A program made the translations under genes and the position numbers. From Chitinophaga agrisoli (GTDB lineage Bacteria > Bacteroidota > Bacteroidia > Chitinophagales > Chitinophagaceae), in NCBI RefSeq assembly GCF_008386695.1, contig NZ_VUOC01000002.1, positions 62,001 to 126,000 of the forward strand: DNA of 64,000 nt. The letters are read 5' to 3'. The notes beneath the pieces are model-generated. The model saw only the letters and a list, made by a program, of their open reading frames with translations. It did not search any database and was not told the DNA's origin. Shown here in pieces: positions 55,201 to 61,324 of this stretch. Within the stretch, counting starts at the first letter, position 1, and every line of letters begins with the position of its first letter.

Positions 55201-55607
55201 CGCCGGATGACAGCACCAGCCTGCAAAGCCTGCCGCAAGGCACGATGAGCGCACGCACGGAAGGCATAGGCATTATGGGCGCGGTAAGCGATGTAACTCC
55301 GGTACTGCAGAACAATGCACCGGATCCGACAGATGGTATCAACGTTGAAAAAGTATTCCCGAATCCGTTCAATAACTTCGTGAACCTGAACCTGACCATT
55401 GGTAAACAGCAGAAAGACACCAGGATCCTGGTAAGACTGCTGGATATGCAGGGCAGACTGGTACAAGTGAAGGACCTGGGCACAAGAGGAAACGGCGTAT
55501 ACTTCGAAAGACTGGACTTTGGCAATAGCCTGCAGAATGGACTGTACCTGTTGCAAGTAACATCAGACGATAAACCTGTAAAAACGCTCAAGTTGATCAA
55601 ACATTAA
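49251..55607 (+). CDS. Giant secreted hydrolase / Fn3 / PA14 / cadherin-like / T9SS protein
   Basis: The 2118 residues consist of: a signal peptide (1-22); an alpha/beta hydrolase (about 55-285) with GLSGGG near residue 175 and a His in GQGHGVW; an Ig-like part (285-450); Fn3 domains near 455-545, 550-640, 800-890, 895-985, 1360-1445 and 1725-1812; a PA14 domain (about 645-790); cadherin/Ig-like domains (about 990-1175, 1452-1545); three copies of an unnamed module of about 170 residues (1177-1350, 1547-1720, 1816-1985); and a T9SS sorting domain (about 2031-2118, KVFPNPFNNFVNL). It should be surface-displayed and bind or process the EPS or another glycan. A 237-base gap before it may hold its own promoter. 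It ends at a strong terminator. Confidence 0.9.
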   Translation: MIKFYLRLLLLVLVCTQPAWAQSVLNPADPVVTYNSSNPPSQPTWGQIGKWVRTKRVSWNSDLYKCYIYKGMQFRLKYPKNFNAADTSKKYPLIIFFHGIGEKGSIYDNEYQLYHGGQVHMNRVESGAFDGFLLYAQNNGGYWGNTQYDYMNELINNFFIQQINVDPFRVMIEGLSGGGMATWDFLFRYPKLVAAATPISAANDTYDDYVQSWKWTPLWQFQGGVDKNPAPQVAQLIETAAKNAGANYKLKIYDGQGHGVWNLAWGETDYFPFMSRANKANPWALYGRTEFCPGDPVNATLGLTAGFDAYEWRKDGNLISGANSNTLQVTSFGTYTARVRSGSRWSQWSPIPVVIKTKAATVTPNIQMAGLQSNVLPTPEGKDSVVLSLPDGYASYRWMRSGSTDTLGRDMTYAARTPGNYIARVTEQFGCSSSFSAPFAVINAAGANAPDPAGGLLVTPVSKTQLKLNWTDKPSPLYNETAFEIYRAATAGGPYTLVGKVNADVLTLTDGSLQANTTYYYIVRAVNNNGAAPVSAEANGTTLADAQKPSAPGNLTQSNATRSSVTLSWSPSTDDVGIDKYDIYFNGKKTFTVPKPSGTGTITFNAYGLAAKKVYTVVVKARDVAGNESPSSNQVIVATYQSGLNYKYYTTTASWTALPDFNTLTPAKTGVVSTVSTSPRTQSDRYAFVWQGWINIPTSGNYTFETNSDAGSKVYIGSEVYDPAATALVNNDGVHSAQYREGTVNLTKGTYPIIVTYFEVTGSESMTLYWKNTANGVGTRQSIPSQYFVDTLNMGSAPPTPTSPSVTVISHNKLRVNWSYSSTAETGFEIYRSATSTGTYTIVATVPANSVNYTDSLLTANTTYFYRVRAINTWGTSGQTSAVSGKTQVLPTVPAAPNTLTATAASGTQINLAWKDNSSNETGFEIYRSANTNAAYVLIATVPANATANASYSDEDLFPNARYYYRVRAKNDGGTSGYSNEVNTLTQNSLPVITDIPDRTMRYGTTLSFNVGASDPDEEDVNLTATNAPAFVSYGDDGSGGIILTFNPGAGDQGTYNIQITATDQHGGVSNKTFALTVNDNYLPSLSAINNVTVAEKATATVNLSSSDQNASDPTNWTATGLPPFATLTPNGNTATIQLAPGYADGGSYPVTIKVDDGKGGFDTKDFTINVTNVNPNYAVYVNFTDGAYQGAAPWNNTNKRPAQGDVFPNLLNNNGQNSGISMSVLTPWQTINGGSNTNNQGANTAGVYPANVMTSNWWTQTVAQTIRLTGLNANYKYSFTFFGSRAGISDARVAAYTINGVTVTLNATNNATQTVNINTVSPDVDGGITINIAPAPGNTYAYINAMVVNAAFDDASAPAKPGNFAAAAASNGAKLTWSDQAYNETGYEVSRGAAQTGPFTILNDGSSNANDSTYTDAGAASGQTWYYRVRALNQYGASPYTDTLSVTIPNMPPALAAIANVNMKTDASLQVPVTATDAAGDVITLTATGLPAFANLQVNGNGNGVINLAPGATDIGKYDITVKATDNQNGSTTRTFTVQVTDKKISSVYVNCNQVEPAGAPWNNFNALPNTNAGINNMQDETGAASGISVTILDVFTGANNVGAVTGDNSGVFPDNVMHTFFYDQSGADKRIRISGLSATRKYNLVFFGSRESVSDNRNTVYGAGGQTVTLNAASNTSNTVQLNGLTPDASGNIIFTVRQATGSFSAYLNAFVIQSYVDDGTPLAPANLTATSNSRSNIQLTWADKSNNETGYEVWRSTTRNGTYSLLATVGANVTSYNNTGLAPNTVFFYKVRAIAGGLQSDYSNIASGGTLAYGIYIDFTVTQIQGAPWNATAALPNAGLSWNNLKDDVGNTTSVDLSIVNNFTGTNPAGAQTGNNSGVYPDKVLAESYYTETDTAVMLVSGLDQAKQYSFTFLGSRMSGGTRVTAYKIGTKVVTLDANDNTSNTVTIDNVKPDSDGEVTITVYTALNYGYINAMVIKAYPPDDSTSLQSLPQGTMSARTEGIGIMGAVSDVTPVLQNNAPDPTDGINVEKVFPNPFNNFVNLNLTIGKQQKDTRILVRLLDMQGRLVQVKDLGTRGNGVYFERLDFGNSLQNGLYLLQVTSDDKPVKTLKLIKH

Positions 55608-55623
55608 TATCACTCAAAAGGGT

Positions 55624-55657
55624 AAAAAATCCGGTTATGTATATAACCGGATTTTTT
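55624..55657 (+). terminator. Strong terminator after the giant hydrolase gene
   Basis: A perfect 15-bp stem of an A-run plus TCCGGTTAT (55624-55638) with its complement (55643-55657) has a 4-base loop GTAT and ends in T6. It lies 17 bases after the stop codon and 33 bases before the GMC gene, so the GMC gene needs read-through or its own promoter. Confidence 0.92.
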
Positions 55658-55689
55658 GCGTATAATAGTCTAACCGTTTTTTATCAGTA

Positions 55690-57390
55690 ATGCACCTTAA
55701 TGTTAAAGTAAGCAGAGAAAATACGTACGATGCAATTGTAGTTGGCTCAGGTATCAGCGGCGGATGGGCAGCCAAAGAACTGAGCGAAAAAGGACTGAAG
55801 ACCTTATTACTGGAAAGAGGAAGGAATGTGGAACATATCAGGGACTATCCTACCACACTGCTCAATCCCTGGGACTTTAAACACCGCCTCACCAACCCGG
55901 AAAAAGACCTGTCGGAAGATCCTATCCAGAGCGCTGCCTATGACGAAAGCAGCAAACACTTCTTTGTACGTGACCACGAGCATCCTTACATACAGGAAAA
56001 GCCGTTTAAATGGATCCGCGGCTACCAGGTAGGTGGACGCTCCCTCACCTGGGGACGCCAGTGTTACCGCCTCAGCGACCTGGATTTTAACGCAAACCTG
56101 GAAGACGGCTATGGGGTCGATTGGCCCATCCGCTACCAGGATCTGGCCCCCTGGTACGATTACGTGGAATCCTATGCGGGCATCAGCGGACAGGCAGAAG
56201 GCCTGCCACACCTCCCGGACGGACAGTTCCTGCCGCCCATGGAGCTCAATTGCCTGGAACTGCATTTCCGAGAACAGCTGCAAAAGAAATATAACGACCG
56301 CCTGGTGACCATTGCCCGCGTGGCCAACCTTACCAAAGGCTGGCATGGCCGCACGCCCTGCCAGTACCGTAACCTGTGTCACCGTGGTTGCCCCTATGGC
56401 GGCTATTTCAGCACCAACGCCGCTACCCTGCCCGCCGCCCGGGCCAGCGGTAACCTCACCCTCCGCCCCTTTTCGACCGTAGCCTCCGTGATCTATGATA
56501 AGGATAAGAAAAAGGCCATTGGCGTGGAAGTGATCGACACGGAGACCAAAGAGCGCCATGAATACTATGCGCGTATCATTTTCCTGAACGCTTCTACCAT
56601 AGGAACTGCTTCCATCCTGCTTCAGTCGAAATCAGACGCCTTTCCCAATGGGCTGGGCAATAACAATGACCTGGTAGGCCGTTACCTGATGGACCATCAT
56701 ATTAAAGCAGGCGCCAAAGCGGATTTTGAAGGTTTTGATGACCGGTATTATATTGGCAGAAGACCGGCCGGCTTTTATGTTCCCCGCTTCCGCAACCTCA
56801 ACAACGCCACCAAAAGAGAAGACTATGTGAGAGGGTTTGGTTTCCAGGGTTATGCGGAACGGGAAGCCTGGGAAGATAATGTTAACATGCCTGGTTTTGG
56901 CGCAGATTTTAAACGGGCGCTTACCCGCCCCGGTAAATGGGCTATATGGCTGGGCGGCTGGGGCGAAGTATTGCCCTACGCAGAGAACCGCGTTACGCTG
57001 GATACCACCAAAACAGATTCCTGGGGCCTGCCACAGGCAAAGATCTCGTTTGAGCTGGGCGCCAATGAGCGTCATATGCGTAAGGATATACAAGCCAGCG
57101 CCATTGACATGCTGGAGCAAAGCGGCTTTTCAAACATCGCCGGTTTCGACTACGATTATGTGGGTGGGGAATGTGTGCATGAAATGGGCACCGCCCGTAT
57201 GGGCCTGGACCCCGCCACTTCTGTGCTCAATAAGTGGAACCAGTTACACGAAGTGTCTAATGTGTTTATTACAGATGGCAGCTGTATGACCTCATCCGCC
57301 TGTCAGAACCCTTCCCTTACCTATATGGCATTAACCGCCAGGGCCTGCGATTACGCGGTAAAGGAACTGAAGAAAGGGAACCTGGGTTAA
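55690..57390 (+). CDS. GMC-family oxidoreductase, gluconate-dehydrogenase type
   Basis: This 566-residue flavoprotein has the FAD-binding GxGxxG (DAIVVGSGISGGWAAKEL) and ERGRNVEHI. A Cys-rich part of the large-subunit type follows (CQYRNLCHRGCPYGGYFSTNAATLPAA), with the C-terminal GMC region HEMGTARMG and SSACQNPSLTYMALTARA. It oxidises a sugar-alcohol or aldose group using FAD. No signal peptide is visible, so export would depend on the subunit-3 protein encoded at 46145. The gene lies behind a terminator. Its stop codon is at the edge of an octad repeat array. Confidence 0.9.
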   Translation: MHLNVKVSRENTYDAIVVGSGISGGWAAKELSEKGLKTLLLERGRNVEHIRDYPTTLLNPWDFKHRLTNPEKDLSEDPIQSAAYDESSKHFFVRDHEHPYIQEKPFKWIRGYQVGGRSLTWGRQCYRLSDLDFNANLEDGYGVDWPIRYQDLAPWYDYVESYAGISGQAEGLPHLPDGQFLPPMELNCLELHFREQLQKKYNDRLVTIARVANLTKGWHGRTPCQYRNLCHRGCPYGGYFSTNAATLPAARASGNLTLRPFSTVASVIYDKDKKKAIGVEVIDTETKERHEYYARIIFLNASTIGTASILLQSKSDAFPNGLGNNNDLVGRYLMDHHIKAGAKADFEGFDDRYYIGRRPAGFYVPRFRNLNNATKREDYVRGFGFQGYAEREAWEDNVNMPGFGADFKRALTRPGKWAIWLGGWGEVLPYAENRVTLDTTKTDSWGLPQAKISFELGANERHMRKDIQASAIDMLEQSGFSNIAGFDYDYVGGECVHEMGTARMGLDPATSVLNKWNQLHEVSNVFITDGSCMTSSACQNPSLTYMALTARACDYAVKELKKGNLG

Positions 57391-57504
57391 TGTGCTAATA
57401 TGCTAATGTGCTAATGTGTGTATGCCGTAAAACAAAAATGTGCAAATGATGATGCATCGCTGCATTTCATTTGCACATCTGCACATCCGCACATTAGCAC
57501 ATTA
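57388..57504. repeat. Octad RATGTGCN arrays in head-to-head orientation
   Basis: Rightward units of 8 bp (AATGTGCT, AATATGCT, AATGTGCT, AATGTGTG) run from the GMC stop codon. Leftward units of the same family end at the stop codon of the EVE gene (57504-57502). Between them a shared core, ATGTGCAAATGAT, and its inverted partner ATTTGCACAT form a hairpin (about 57436-57478). The whole convergent gap consists of this array. Confidence 0.75.
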
Positions 57505-57912
57505 TTTCATGCCTGCCATTTCCATGATCACCTTATATTCATCCGCCGTTACAGCGCTTACAGACAAGCGGCTCAGCTTTACCAGCTGCAGGTTAGCCAG
57601 GCGTTTTTCTGCTTTTACCTGTGCCAGCGTAACGGGCTGCTTCAGCGCCTTTACGGGTTTCAGGTCTACTACTACCCAGTTGGCGTCTGTGGTGGTAGGA
57701 TCCTGGTAATGTTCTTTCAGCACTTCTGCAATGCCTACTATCTCCAGCCCTTCATTGCTGTGATAGAAAAACACTGTATCGCCTTTTTTCATGGCTTTCA
57801 GGTTGTTGCGCGCCGCATAATTGCGTACGCCATCCCAGAAGGTCTTACCATCCTTCACAAACTGATCCCAGGAGTATTTAACAGGTTCTGATTTTACAAG
57901 CCAGTAATTCAT
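57502..57912 (-). CDS. EVE domain-containing protein
   Basis: This 136-residue protein is a complete EVE domain of the PUA-like fold. It begins NYWLVKSEPVKYSWDQFVKDGKTFWDGVRNYAARNNLKAMKKGDTVFFYHSN and has VGIAEVLKEHYQDPTT. EVE domains bind modified bases in DNA or RNA and occur both as housekeeping proteins and in anti-phage restriction systems. Here there is no nuclease or other domain and no defence genes nearby, so a housekeeping role is likelier. It is cytoplasmic. Its stop codon lies at the edge of the octad array. Confidence 0.92.
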   Translation of the reverse strand: MNYWLVKSEPVKYSWDQFVKDGKTFWDGVRNYAARNNLKAMKKGDTVFFYHSNEGLEIVGIAEVLKEHYQDPTTTDANWVVVDLKPVKALKQPVTLAQVKAEKRLANLQLVKLSRLSVSAVTADEYKVIMEMAGMK

Positions 57913-57919
57913 ATATTGT

Positions 57920-57978
57920 CTTAGTGATTAGTCTTTGGTGTAATCATGCGCTCCCGCCGGGCGCTAACAGCTAAATGC
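57920..57978. repeat. Short heptad array between EVE and LutA-like genes
   Basis: Units TCTTAGT, GATTAGT and a degenerate CTTTGGT run from about 57919. GCTAACA and GCTAAAT units on the opposite strand lie near 57963-57975. The array fills the 72-base gap between two leftward genes and is a weaker member of the heptad family. Confidence 0.5.
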
Positions 57979-57984
57979 TGCTCC

Positions 57985-58704
57985 TCACCATCCGCTGGCC
58001 AGTACATCCGCAATATGCATGGTCTTGATGGAATGCCCGTGTTTACGGATATATCCATCCAGGTGCATCAGGCAGGAAAGATCAGTAGAGATCAGGTAAT
58101 CCGCGCCGCTGTCAATAGCGTTCAGCACTTTTTGTTCGCCCATACCAATGGAAATGGGCTCAAACTTTACGGAAAACGTGCCGCCAAAACCGCAGCATAC
58201 CTCGCAGTCATTCATCTCCCGCAGCTCCAGGCCTTTTACACTGGATAACAGGCGGCGTGGCCCTTCCTTGATCCCGCATTCGCGCAGCGCGCCACAGGCG
58301 TCATGGTAAGTGCCTACCCCGTTGAGGGTAGCGCCCAGATCCGTAATGTTCAGTACATCTGTCAGGAATTCTGTGAACTCGTACAGGTGCTTGCGCAGCT
58401 GTTTCACGTCATTGTGCATGGCAGAGTTATCGAACAGCTTACCGTAATAGTTGCGCACAAACCCGGTACAGGAGCCGCTGGGCGCAACAATATAGTCATA
58501 TGTGTGAAAGTCTTTGAGGAATTTGCTGGCTACGGACCGGCATTCGTCCCGGTAGCCGGCGTTAAAGGCCGGTTGTCCACAGCAGGTTTGATTGGGGTTA
58601 TAGTTAACATTACACCCCAGCTTTTCCAGCACCTTTACCATATTAAACCCTGTTTCAGGGAACAGTTGGTCCACAAAACAGGGTATGAAAAGCTGTACAT
58701 TCAT
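57985..58704 (-). CDS. lutA: LutA/YkgE-like iron-sulfur oxidoreductase subunit
   Basis: This 239-residue protein has two CCG domains: NQTCCGQPAFNAGYRDEC (about residues 35-55) and CEVCCGFGGTFSVKF (about 155-170). Cysteines are placed as in the LutA subunit of lactate utilization complexes. It should pass electrons to or from lactate or a related 2-hydroxy acid, together with LutB and LutC, which are not adjacent. It could equally be a solitary member of the family. It is cytoplasmic, with no membrane helices. Confidence 0.87.
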   Translation of the reverse strand: MNVQLFIPCFVDQLFPETGFNMVKVLEKLGCNVNYNPNQTCCGQPAFNAGYRDECRSVASKFLKDFHTYDYIVAPSGSCTGFVRNYYGKLFDNSAMHNDVKQLRKHLYEFTEFLTDVLNITDLGATLNGVGTYHDACGALRECGIKEGPRRLLSSVKGLELREMNDCEVCCGFGGTFSVKFEPISIGMGEQKVLNAIDSGADYLISTDLSCLMHLDGYIRKHGHSIKTMHIADVLASGW

Positions 58705-58752
58705 TGCACGTAGATTATTAGTCGTTAGCCACTAGTCTTGGCCATTGGCCGC
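58705..58752. repeat. Heptad array downstream of ribH
   Basis: Units TATTAGT, CGTTAGC and CACTAGT (about 58716-58737), then degenerate CTTGGCC and ATTGGCC, continue up to the ribH stop codon (58757-58755) in the short gap between two leftward genes. Confidence 0.55.
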
Positions 58753-58754
58753 AG

Positions 58755-59252
58755 CTATTTACGCAGTGAGCGTTGCATGGCAATCATCTTCAGCGCGGTA
58801 ACGGCGGCTTCTTCGCCTTTATGCCCATGCGGGCCGCCCAGCCGTTCTACGGCCTGCTCCATATTATCTACGGTAAGCACGCCAAAAATAACGGGAACAG
58901 GCAACTGCAGGTTCAATTGGGTAATACCGGAAGTTACTGCATCGCAAACATACTCGAAATGCGGGGTTCCGCCGCGTATTACGCATCCAAAAGCAATAAT
59001 AGCGCCAGGTTGTGACCCTGTGCCCTTGGTAGCCTCCCAGTACTGTTTGCAGGCAAACGGCAGCTCAAACGCCCCCGGTACCTGCAGCTTGGCCACCCTG
59101 CTTACATTATAATGTTGCAAGGTACGCTCACAGCCCGCTACCAATTCATTGATGACCGTATCATTCCATTCGGTATAGACCATAACAACACTGGCATCCT
59201 CTAAATGGAGGATGCCAGTATCGTTCATTAATGCCTGATTATGTATTGACAT
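58755..59252 (-). CDS. ribH: 6,7-dimethyl-8-ribityllumazine synthase
   Basis: This 165-residue enzyme condenses the ribityl-amino-uracil with dihydroxybutanone phosphate in the penultimate step of riboflavin synthesis. The motifs are VYTEWNDTVINELVAGCERTL, VPGAFELPFACKQ, FGCVIRGGTPHFEYVCDAVTSGI, and VLTVDNMEQAVERLGG near the end. It is cytoplasmic and normally forms icosahedral or pentameric assemblies. It lies 18 bases downstream of the TPR membrane protein gene, likely in one operon. No FMN riboswitch is seen. Confidence 0.96.
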   Translation of the reverse strand: MSIHNQALMNDTGILHLEDASVVMVYTEWNDTVINELVAGCERTLQHYNVSRVAKLQVPGAFELPFACKQYWEATKGTGSQPGAIIAFGCVIRGGTPHFEYVCDAVTSGITQLNLQLPVPVIFGVLTVDNMEQAVERLGGPHGHKGEEAAVTALKMIAMQRSLRK

Positions 59253-59270
59253 AAATCGTTCAATTGATAA

Positions 59271-59975
59271 TTACTCCCTCACTTCACCCAGCCTCGCCAG
59301 GTACTTGTCCATTTCGCGGCCTTCGTTGGTAGCAGGGTATTTTTCCTTGATCTCTTTGTAGATAGCTACAGCATCCTGGGCTTTGCCAGCTTTTTCCAGC
59401 GCCAGGCCTGCACGGAACAGGTACAGCGGAGCAGTGAGCTCGTTATCGCTGTAGTGACCCGCTTTCTTATAATAATCAATGCCGTCTTCAGTTTTGTTCA
59501 ACTCCATATAGGCGTCGCCGGTAAGACCATAAGCGTAGGCCTGTACCAGTTTGTCGTTACCGTTAAAGTCCTTCAGCAGGTCAATGCCTTTCTGGAACTC
59601 GCCCAGCTTTACATAACAAACGCCGGCGCTATATTTTGCCAGGTTGCCCACTTTAGTGCCACCGTATTTGTTTATTACCTGTAAGTACCCATAGTTGTTA
59701 CCGTCGCCATTCAGCGCCAGGCGGAAGGAATCAGCGGCAAAATACTGCTGCGCGCGGAAGATCATCTCCTGCGCTTTCCTTTCGTTAGGAACTTTATAAA
59801 AACGGTTATAAGCATAGGAACCGCCTACGATCAATACCACTACCAGCAGGGCAATATTAATGACGTTCTTATTCTTTTGATAAAAATCTTCTGCCTTGTG
59901 CAGAGAGTCTTGCAGGTCAAAGTCCTGACTGGCTTTGGGTTCAGTTGTAGCGGCGGTATGTTTTGTTTCTGCCAT
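59271..59975 (-). CDS. Single-TM TPR protein, YfgM-like
   Basis: This 234-residue protein has a charged cytoplasmic N-terminus (about 1-37), one TM helix (INIALLVVVLIVGGSYAY) and periplasmic TPR repeats (about 60-230), such as GVCYVKLGEFQKGIDLLKDF and GLTGDAYMELNKTEDGIDYYKKAG. YfgM in enteric bacteria works with the secretion and chaperone network at the inner membrane; that role is uncertain here. It precedes ribH in a probable operon. Confidence 0.87.
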   Translation of the reverse strand: MAETKHTAATTEPKASQDFDLQDSLHKAEDFYQKNKNVINIALLVVVLIVGGSYAYNRFYKVPNERKAQEMIFRAQQYFAADSFRLALNGDGNNYGYLQVINKYGGTKVGNLAKYSAGVCYVKLGEFQKGIDLLKDFNGNDKLVQAYAYGLTGDAYMELNKTEDGIDYYKKAGHYSDNELTAPLYLFRAGLALEKAGKAQDAVAIYKEIKEKYPATNEGREMDKYLARLGEVRE

Positions 59976-60009
59976 TTTTAAATTTGTTATCAGTTTTTAC
60001 TCATAGGTA

Positions 60010-60116
60010 CTTACCTAATAGCTTTTTAGCAGTAAATCGTTAGTAATTAGTGAGCAGGCAAATATTCGCTTTGTTCACCAATAACTAACGACTAACTGCT
60101 AATTACTACAAAAATA
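60010..60116. repeat. Heptad array with a 27-bp imperfect hairpin downstream of pdhA
   Basis: Arms 60027-60053 and 60075-60101 pair at about 23 of 27 positions with a 21-base loop. The arms are made of TTAGT units in 7-bp register (CGTTAGT, AATTAGT). The array fills the gap between the pdhA stop codon (60117) and the next gene in the leftward series, and may help to end the pdhA transcript. Confidence 0.7.
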
Positions 60117-61127
60117 TTAGTCCACAATGAAGGGATAATCTTGCTGTACGTAAACGTCTTTCAGCAGCTCATCATCTGAAGGCCAGGGAGATTCTTCCGC
60201 AAATTTTACGCAAGCTTCCACTTCATTTTTTACTTTCTCGTTGATTGCCTCGATCTCAGCTTCTGTTGCCCATTTGTTTTTCTGGATGGTTTTCAGCACC
60301 AGCGTAATGGGATCTTTCTCCTTATATTCCTCTACTTCTTCCTTGGTACGGTACTTGGCAGGATCGCTCATGGAGTGACCGCGGTAACGGTAGGTCTTCA
60401 CCTCTACCAGGGTAGGGCCATTACCTTCGCGGGCGCGTTTCACGGCCCTGTCAAAACCTTCTGTTACTGCCTCACAGCTCATACCGTCAATGGTATCGCT
60501 GGGCATTTCATAGGCTTCTGCCAGTTTATAGATATCCAGTACGTTGGAGGTACGCTCTACGGAAGTACCCATGGCGTACATGTTGTTCTCACAAACGAAG
60601 ATCACGGGCAGCTTCCACAGCATGGCCATGTTAAAGGTCTCATGCAGGATACCCTGACGGGCAGCGCCATCGCCAAAGAAACAAAATACCACATTGTCAG
60701 TGCCCTGGTATTGCTCCGCAAAAGCCAGACCTGCACCGGTGCCAATCTGTGCGCCTACGATACCGTGACCGCCAAAAAAGCCCTTCTCTTTAGAGAAGAA
60801 GTGCATACTACCGCCCTTACCCTTGGAACAGCCGGTGGCTTTACCATACAGTTCCGCCATACAGGCGTCTGCGGTAATACCTTTGGCAATAGCCAGGGCG
60901 TGATCGCGGTAAGCAGTGATAAATTTATCTGAAGGTTTGGAAGCAGTCATCGCACCTGCAGCAATTGCTTCCTGTCCAATGTACAGGTGACAAAAACCAC
61001 GGATCTTCTGCATACCATATAACTGTCCGGCCTTTTCTTCAAAGCGGCGCAGTAAAAGCATCAATTCATACCAGTACAAGTACGTTTCTTTGGTAAACTT
61101 CGTCTTCGCGTCTGTTTTAGTAGCCAC
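60117..61127 (-). CDS. pdhA: Pyruvate dehydrogenase E1 component, alpha subunit
   Basis: This 336-residue thiamine-diphosphate enzyme decarboxylates pyruvate. The motifs are RGFCHLYIGQEAIAAGA, GSMHFFSKEKGFFGGHGIVGAQI, the ThDP signature GDGAARQGILHETFNMAMLWKLPVIFVCENN, and YRYRGHSMSDP with the loop that is phosphorylated in eukaryotes. A TTG at 61148 would extend it by 7 residues, but a -7 box (TATATTTG, 61153-61146) covers that codon. GTG 61127 (then ATKTDAKTKF) is the likelier start. The beta subunit is not adjacent, so the subunits are split on the chromosome. Confidence 0.95.
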   Translation of the reverse strand: MATKTDAKTKFTKETYLYWYELMLLLRRFEEKAGQLYGMQKIRGFCHLYIGQEAIAAGAMTASKPSDKFITAYRDHALAIAKGITADACMAELYGKATGCSKGKGGSMHFFSKEKGFFGGHGIVGAQIGTGAGLAFAEQYQGTDNVVFCFFGDGAARQGILHETFNMAMLWKLPVIFVCENNMYAMGTSVERTSNVLDIYKLAEAYEMPSDTIDGMSCEAVTEGFDRAVKRAREGNGPTLVEVKTYRYRGHSMSDPAKYRTKEEVEEYKEKDPITLVLKTIQKNKWATEAEIEAINEKVKNEVEACVKFAEESPWPSDDELLKDVYVQQDYPFIVD

Positions 61128-61145
61128 TATTTCTAAATTTGTCCG

Positions 61146-61153
61146 CAAATATA
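61146..61153 (-). promoter_or_regulatory. -7 promoter box of pdhA
   Basis: TATATTTG on the minus strand matches TAnnTTTG. It predicts transcription from about 61139, 12 bases before GTG 61127. It overlaps the upstream TTG at 61148, which it therefore excludes as the start. Confidence 0.6.
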
Positions 61154-61195
61154 ACAGGAAAATCCTAAAAACTAAATAACTGTTACAATTACCTG

Positions 61196-61203
61196 TAAAT
61201 TTG
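61196..61203 (+). promoter_or_regulatory. -7 promoter box of recF
   Basis: TAAATTTG on the plus strand matches TAnnTTTG, with a predicted start near 61210 and a leader of about 115 bases to the recF start. It is divergent from the pdhA promoter, 43 bases away. Confidence 0.5.
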
Positions 61204-61209
61204 CGCTTT

Positions 61210-61324
61210 AGTCCTCTAATCTATGGCCCACAATTCGTAGTATGTAACGGAAAACATATATAAGAGGATACGGTCATAGACTACCCGCCATCAACGATGG
61301 CATAACATATAATAATATTATATC
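61210..61324 (+). other. Structured 5' leader of recF (candidate)
   Basis: The leader contains hairpins TATGT-AACGGAAA-ACATA (61241-61258) and GCCATC-AAC-GATGGC (61287-61301). There are also two crossing complementarities: TCCTCT (61212) with AGAGGA (61263), and TCTATGGCC (61220) with GGTCATAGA (61272). The last pair is 9 bp with one G-U. The crossing means the two are alternatives or a pseudoknot. It matches no riboswitch class that I can name. Confidence 0.35.

Noticed and set aside
57502-57912. EVE protein as a defence component
   Set aside because: There is no nuclease or restriction partner, and the neighbours are housekeeping genes.
61210-61324. Guanidine-II or purine riboswitch before recF
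   Set aside because: ACGG loops and a GATACGG word recall these classes, but the required stems are too short or absent, and the gene is not a usual target.
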